DNA from: Hypsibius dujardini | Taxonomy: Eukaryota > Tardigrada > Eutardigrada > Parachela > Hypsibiidae | NCBI GenBank assembly: GCA_001579985.1 | Contig: LRSR01014034.1 | Coordinates: 1-49,113, forward strand | Direction: 5' to 3' | DNA length: 49,113 nt | Part shown: in pieces, positions 43,369-49,113 of the stretch | Position numbering within the stretch: position 1 is the stretch's first letter | Layout of the letters: the number at the start of each line of letters is the position of its first letter | Notes under the pieces: generated by a model | What the model saw: the letters and a program-made list of their open reading frames with translations, nothing else | What the model was told of the DNA's origin: nothing | Databases searched by the model: none | Translations under genes and position numbers: made by a program

Positions 43369-44551
43369 CTGCTGTCTGCCTATCTATTTTCTCGCCAAGA
43401 GACTGGATCGTCCCTTACACTGAAGCACTTTGCTCGCCATTGCTTCGGTCGATTATTTGGACAGAATCCGCTAGCCGCTTTTCGCTCAATCGCTTTCGCG
43501 TCTATCCTCTCCTCTCGTTCGATAATCCTCAGACACGAAACAATAATCGCCGGCTCCTGGCGGATAATGTTGATGCATCGCGCAATCCTCGTCCAAATCT
43601 GCGCCGCCAAGGCCACCGATAACTTCTCCACCGGCTGAAAGTACCTTTCCAGAGTGATCTGGTCCATATGCGATGTGGAGGGCTGCTTGAAAAACTCAAA
43701 CATCAGGTCGTCTCGCGACCGCTCCAAGTCACTGATCGACTGATGCGCCAACAACAACTTCCCTTCTTCTATTAGGCGCTGCGTCTTTTCCGCAATCTCC
43801 GCTACGTTGAAAATCTGTTTTGCATTTTCCACGGCCGCTCCCAGCTGACTATGGCGACTGTGTTCTTCCCGAATCTCGCGAAAGTGGTGGTTGAGATTTT
43901 TCACCTCCTTGAGGTCTTTGAGGATGCCCTGGAAGTGCAGAATTAGACAACCATAGAGTATCTGCACGGTCGATGCAATCTACACAGGTAACAAGTCTTT
44001 CACGAATAAGCGAATCAGTTGCTCCCAAAACGAATCACACTAAGTGAATTAATTACTAAACCCTCCGATTAATCGAAAACCATCGAAAACCATACAAAAC
44101 CATATAAAACCATACAAAACCAATCAATCAATCTATCAATCCGATGCATCCGATTCTTTATAAGACTCAATCATAGATAGTGGAATCAAATCAATCAAGC
44201 ATTCGTTGAGTTACACGTCGATTCAGTCCAGTCGCACTGTCATACACGTTAAACCCATTTGGCATCAAACAACTGGTGGCAATCAAAGTATACCTGGAAA
44301 TCGGAACGCAACCTCTGGATGCTGTTGACGACGTTATCCATATTCCCGATGGAACTGTGAACACCTTCGATATGCGACTGCAACATGGTCTTCATCATGA
44401 CGTCAATGGTGGCTTTCTCCGTGGTGATTTGGTCTTTCCGAGCGCGAAGGATCTCAGTCAAATCCTTTGGCTGATGGAGCAGCGATGCCACAGTTTTCGA
44501 AGCTCCATCCGCGATATTGGTTTCGATGATTTTCCAATCTGCCTGATCCAT
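41406..44551 (-). CDS. EXOC3: Exocyst complex component 3 (Sec6)
   Basis: Sec6 is a core subunit of the exocyst, which tethers secretory vesicles to the plasma membrane before SNARE fusion. Five exons (44551-44294, 43928-43419, 43070-42684, 42613-41936, 41855-41406), all phase 0, give 760 residues; human EXOC3 is about 745. Recognisable blocks include the N-terminal coiled coil (LLHQPKDLTEIL), HSQLGAAVENAKQIF, IIEREERIDAKAIERK, CPNNRPKQWRAKCFSV with SERIEGSK across an intron, DKTWLVTHLEVIRK, FPPDYDIMNAYARMYHQ, DVFQIFDQNINIA and LKFRSAEERSDAA. Both ends match the family. A likely 5' leader intron ends at TTTATAG just upstream of the ATG. The intron 43071-43418 is largely a CAGA/CAGG array on the sense strand. 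Divergent with SRCAP. Confidence 0.95.
43140..43381 (+). repeat. TCTG/CCTG array in an EXOC3 intron
   Basis: A two-part array: mainly TCTG (43171-43305), then about eighteen CCTG units (43306-43370). On the EXOC3 strand it reads CAGA/CAGG. Confidence 0.94.
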
Positions 44552-45605
44552 CTCAGGAGTGTCTATAAAGAAGGGGTAAAAAACTAGTGAAGTTGTCCCT
44601 AATTTATACTCCGATTCGGCAATTCCATAATCCAGTATTAACAGTATGATTTTGATGTAATTCAGAGTGGTTCATTGTTTTGGTTTATTTAGTGAACCTT
44701 TTGAACGTCTCCAGCAAGGAACTGGCGTAAAGATTCTAAACTTTCTATTGTTATGATCCAATCAATTCATTTCTGGACCATTAGTTTTTAATATTGTTTT
44801 AAGAATCTTTGGGTCTACATAATAAAATAATTTAGTTTGATTTTCTTCAGCGCAGATAAGTGGGACCCGGGGCGATGCCGTGAAGGTGCATGACGATTGC
44901 TTGTCTCTAATCAGACGTTTCCCTGCCGAATAGATTCCATATTTTTGATTGGGTGATTAAAAGGTCCCGCCTCCGCCTACGCCATATTTGTCAAGCAGGG
45001 TAACTTTCACGACTGCACCGGTATGTCCAAGCGGTGGAGCAGTATTTTACGCGCAGCGTACTCGATTATTTCCCCCCACGCCTGCTCGACAAATTTTTCC
45101 CCACTGTCTGAACTTCCAGGGAACCCACCACCTCGAAGTAAAACCGCTCCAAATCTGCCAGTTCCCTTGATTTTATCCCATCCGCACACTGAATGCAATA
45201 GCCCGGAGGCTTACAGATTTATCTTCATGACTGCTGGCGAGATTCAACGTCGCGTGAATGATTGAAAATCATTTCAAAATCACAGTGAGTCCAAAGGTCA
45301 GGTCGTCGGTCTTATTTGTGGAGTCTTCAAGCGATTGATTGATTGGTTAAACCCTTTGAACGTGCTTTTTCATAGTGTCGTAAGATTGATTGGTTGATTG
45401 AATGCCATTGATCTAAAGCGCCCATTGGTCTGGGAGTTCATTGAATGGGCTGGGCCGTCAACGATATACGACTGAAATGGGCGAGTGGGCCAATTTTGAA
45501 TTCTTTCCAAAATTCATTTTTCTATATATTCTAATATTCTATTCATTTATCTGGCTTTTTTAAACCTTGATCGATTTTTCATGCACTCAAATTTTTTTCT
45601 TCAGA
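44552..45605. promoter_or_regulatory. Divergent region between EXOC3 and SRCAP
   Basis: About 1.05 kb separates the two divergent start codons. CCGCCTCCGCC and CGCCATATTTG lie at about 44968-44990, reasonable for a TATA-less housekeeping promoter. An 80-codon plus-strand frame (45023-45265) and an opposing minus-strand frame overlap here; neither is identified. A pyrimidine-rich acceptor just before the SRCAP ATG suggests a 5' leader intron. Confidence 0.45.
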
Positions 45606-48600
45606 ATGGATCTTATCCCGGATCTTCTGCCAAATGGGATGGATGTTGCCGATGAGCCTCCACCAGGTGAAGATGAGCACGATATTATCAGTCTAATTCC
45701 CTTGGACAATTCATCCGAAGAAACCCGGAATAATACCACCGAATCAGCCTCCTACCCCGAATCTATTCTCCATTTCGATCCCGATGAGGGGGACTACTGG
45801 GATCGGCGGCCGGCGGCGGCGTTATTTGAACCAGATGTCCCAAACCTGCTCGCGGAATGTGACCGGCTGTGTCAGCCGGTCTTCTTCCCCCGCAGCACCG
45901 ATCAGTTCGGTAGCGCAACACCTTGGGGTGTGGTGGAGTTGGCCAAGATAACGGCACGCGCCGCGCCGCAGAGATCGCGCGAAGGGGAAGATGCCTCATC
46001 ATCGGGGACGTCTTCAGCTCAGAGTCCATACCATAGCCATATGGTCTCGGCACCTTCTTCGCAGACAGATCGAGCCCTCTCCAGTGATTTGAACGCCTCG
46101 TTTGAGGTGCAACCGACGGATCTGCTTGCGAGACTGAAGGCGCCCAATGCCAACCACGGTTCGCGTCCGTCCACGTCCAGGAGTCCTGCTGTGATACGAG
46201 CCCCTAGTGATAGTTTTGTTGCCCATCCGTCAGTGTTAGCTTCCCAGTTGTCGTCGATCTCAGCGGTTAGTGGTGGACCAAGTAGGATTGTCGTCGAATC
46301 GCAGAAGTCAGGTCCTGCACAGCCGCTGGTAACACCGGCTACCGGCGATGTACAGATCAGTTCCATGGCCATCGAACAGGTATGTGTAAGAGGATTCGAT
46401 TTGATGATTTTTTCTTACCAGTAGATCTTCGAGAACCGGCTTCGACTCTGAATGGAATAATTTTTAACTGTTCTATTGGCTTACTCTCACCATTTCCTTG
46501 TTCTCATATTCTTGTGTTTGTTATTTTGTAATGTATTCTAGTTATCAATTGATCATATGATTGACTGACTGGATTGAATTCATTCATTCATTCATTCAAT
46601 CATTCAATCAATCAATCAATCAATCAATGAGGAGAACCTCAGTTCCTCGCGCGTAGTGTGCCACAAAATTAGACTTGAAAAAACTGATGCATCGTGGCCT
46701 GCAACGGGTTTTCTTTTGCTGTATAGTATATGCATTTGATTAATTCCTTCTCGTCTTTTGAAACATGTGTCAACTTTCAAAAATTTGAACTGACTATTTG
46801 AAGTATTACTCCCAAGCATCACTCAGAAAATCATTTAAACCAAAATTCGGGGCTTATTTTTTTGTTTTACCGTTCGTCTGATTTTCTTTGCATTATATGC
46901 GTCTCTTTACGGCTGGCATATCTGTACATTTGTAATGTAATGCTTGTGGCAGCGCTCCTCGATCATCCATTCCATGGTATCGATTGCTAGTCGTCTTATT
47001 TTTAGCTGTACTGTACTTTTCTACTGTATAATATTCTTGACACGCTGCATGTCTGCTGCAGGAGGGGAGGATACTTAGTAGAATCGCCGATCTCCGGAAG
47101 GAGGGAAAATGGGAAGATTCTCGGATACCGAAATGTGTCATTGCGGAACCGTTCAGTCGAGGTGTCAAGAATTTTACAAAGGAAGTTACCTGGGTGGCCA
47201 CCCTAATTGCCAAGGAAAGGAAGGCCAAGATCGCCCTCGCCAAAAAGGTGTTATTTCTGCGTTCTTTTTTGAAATTTCAGATGATCATCCGCTTGGGTTC
47301 TTATCAGTTTTTTTTATTGGGCAGATTGCGTATGCAGCCAAACGGTGGCATGAGAAGAGAGCGGAACAGGTCCGCCGCATGGAACGAGAGGAAGAGCAGC
47401 GTCTGCGCAAGGTAGCGAAGAGCATCGGTGGGCTCGTGCTGGGCTGGTGGGGTGAGGTGCGGAAAGTGGCTCAGATGAAGCAGGAGGAAGAAATCGAGGT
47501 GCGGAAGCAGGACATCCGAAAGCTACACTTGCGACACCTGATGGACCAGACGGAAGAGTTTTCCAGCCGCATGGCCCAGGGCTTGGCAAGATCTTCCAGC
47601 ACTGCATCCATTACCGCTACTCCAAAAGCCGTTGAAGTTGTTGGTACGAGCTGTTACCGAATCATTGGTTGCTTGTACGAATTCGGTTTTGCAAAAGCGT
47701 TGATATGCTTTCAGAGGATCCAAACGACAAAGAATACAACGAAGCGGAGGATTCGTCGTTTGAGGACGAGGAGGACACCATCTCGGATGAGGAGGGGAAA
47801 GAGTCTACTGGGGATAATCAAATGGATGCTCGGCAGTTGGAGGATGACGCCAACATCCCACTGGAGGATCTGTTGCCGCCTGGCTATCGTGAAATGTTTT
47901 TGGCTCCGTCGACCGACCAGCCTTCCATCAAGAGAAAGCGAACCTCGTCGAAGACGCTGACATCCGATGTATACGAGCTCGAGCCTAAGCCGAAAAAGTT
48001 GAAGGAGGAGGATGATCGTATGTACTTCCGCATTCTATTTTGTGTGCCGCAGTTGAAGTTGAAATTCGGAACTGTTATTTTCCATTTCAGTGAGCCTGCT
48101 GGTTAATCTGCCAACCGAAGAGGAGATTGAGGTTAGTTTAGTCTTTTTTACAGTATTTTCAGTTGTGGAAGAAAAGGTAATGGGATGATCCTGACAAACA
48201 GCTGCGCTTTTTTCTGTTACAGGACAACGTCATGTTTGACGAGAAGGTCAAAAGCCACGAGGCGGCTTTGGAAAAATTACAGCCCAAGGGAACTTCTCTG
48301 TCCAGCACTGAGGTATTGTAAATGCCCGAGAACGCTGACCCAGCGCTGAGGAAAGGAGATTGTCTCATCATTCATATTCATTTCGTTGTTGTAGGTTGTC
48401 ACGGCTGTGCCGTTTTTACTGCGTGGTGATCTGCGCGAGTACCAGCATGTTGGTCTGGACTGGCTGGTATCCCTCTATAACAACAAGATGAATGGCATTC
48501 TAGCTGATGAAATGGGTTTGGGAAAGACCATTCAGACCATCGCGTTCATTGCCCACTTGGCGTCGGAGAAGAACAACTGGGGACCGCATCTGGTGATTGT

Positions 48601-49113
48601 CCCGACTTCCGTCCTCCTCAACTGGGAGCTGGAGTTCAAACGATGGTGCCCCGGCCTCATCATCAAGACATACTATGGCAGCCGCAAACAGCGGTCGGAT
48701 TTGCGGACGGGCTGGACGAAACCGGATTCCTTCCACATTTGTATCACGTCATACAAGGTGGCGACGCAGGACTACAGCAGTTTTCGCCGGATGCGGTGGC
48801 GCTATTTGATTTTGGACGAGGCGCAGGCCATCAAGAATTACAAGTCCCAGCGGTGGATGCGGATCGCGGAGTTTCCGAGTGAACGGCGGCTCCTTTTGAC
48901 GGGTACGCCGATGCAGAATAGTCTGGAGGAGGTGTGGGCGCTGTTGCACTTTCTTGCGCCGGAACTGTTCGAGTCGCTCAATATGTTCCAGCAGCTGTTC
49001 TCTAACTTGACTGCCATGTCAGAGGGAAGAAAGCCGCAAGATCAAGCAATCGTCAAGCAGTTGCATACGGTAAGGAATTTCAGTACAATGTAATATTTGG
49101 GGGGAGGTTGTTT
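45606..49113 (+). CDS. SRCAP: SRCAP/Domino (SWR1-class) chromatin-remodelling ATPase, 3'-partial
   Basis: SWR1-class remodellers exchange H2A.Z into nucleosomes using an SNF2 ATPase split by a long insert. Seven exons (45606-46379, 47062-47247, 47325-47643, 47715-48017, 48091-48131, 48223-48312, 48395-49069) give 796 residues before a GTAAGG donor near the window end. The N-terminus is acidic and disordered. An HSA domain spans about residues 295-390 (KEVTWVATLIAKERKAKIALA, then AAKRWHEKRAEQVRR), where actin-related proteins bind, followed by LMDQTEEFSSRMAQGL. An acidic stretch leads to PLEDLLPPGY. The ATPase lobe shows motif I GILADEMGLGKTIQT, Ia VPTSVLLNWELEFKRWCPG, II LILDEAQAIKN (DEAQ, as in SRCAP, not DEAH) and III LLLTGTPMQNSLEEVWALLHF. 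SRCAP is preferred over EP400 by the intact DEAQ. Confidence 0.94.
46380..47061 (+). other. SRCAP intron 1 with ATTC/AATC microsatellite
   Basis: A 682-bp intron. A simple-sequence run ATTCATTC then AATCAATC occupies about 46575-46627. Nothing else was recognised. Confidence 0.7.

Noticed and set aside
45007-45265. Overlapping frames on both strands between EXOC3 and SRCAP
   Set aside because: Neither has a recognisable family, and both cannot easily be real. The region fits a promoter and leader better. Not called as a gene.

Overview
The window is eukaryotic nuclear DNA, most likely from an invertebrate animal or a close holozoan relative. Coding regions are split into short exons by mostly 50-350 bp GT-AG introns. 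The gene set (synergin gamma, HIP1 with an I/LWEQ tail, KCMF1, SRCAP/Domino) points to the animal lineage. The species cannot be fixed from sequence alone; a sponge-like or other compact invertebrate genome is a guess. No bacterial operons, CRISPR arrays, rRNA or tRNA genes were seen.

Layout: leucyl aminopeptidase LAP3 (+, 5' end missing, ends 2124); synergin gamma (-, 2643-6894); an unnamed gene built from three copies of a transposase-N-terminus-like module (+, 7488-9739); KCMF1 ubiquitin ligase (-, 10148-12554); a repeat-rich stretch with a dead DNA transposon, a foldback element and dispersed repeats (12.9-16.8 kb); a CUL1-type cullin (+, 16940-21365); a second repeat-rich stretch with a few short open frames (21.7-25.6 kb); NOC4-like ribosome biogenesis factor (-, 25947-28013); HIP1/HIP1R (+, 29676-37514, 22 exons); an unidentified 311-residue protein gene (-, 38278-40792); exocyst subunit EXOC3/Sec6 (-, 41406-44551); and the 5' two-thirds of an SRCAP/Domino (SWR1-class) chromatin remodeller (+, 45606 to the window end). 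For SYNRG, the three-module gene, KCMF1, the cullin, HIP1, the unidentified gene and EXOC3, splicing at the proposed sites gives one uninterrupted frame from ATG to stop.

The genes are a mix of housekeeping functions. Three act in membrane traffic (synergin gamma in AP-1/clathrin sorting, HIP1 in clathrin-actin coupling, EXOC3 in exocyst tethering). Two act in ubiquitin transfer (KCMF1, cullin). I see no sign that they form one system. Several neighbours are divergent and could share promoters: SYNRG/three-module gene, NOC4/HIP1, EXOC3/SRCAP.

The least expected content is (i) the three-module gene, where introns all lie at the same point of the module and in the same phase, so it grew by exon duplication; (ii) several miniature inverted-repeat families each present twice here, one pair member nested inside a foldback element made of CCGCTAA-type words; (iii) a 332-336 bp direct repeat bracketing the cullin gene; and (iv) many TCTG/CAGA tetranucleotide arrays concentrated in HIP1 and EXOC3 introns.
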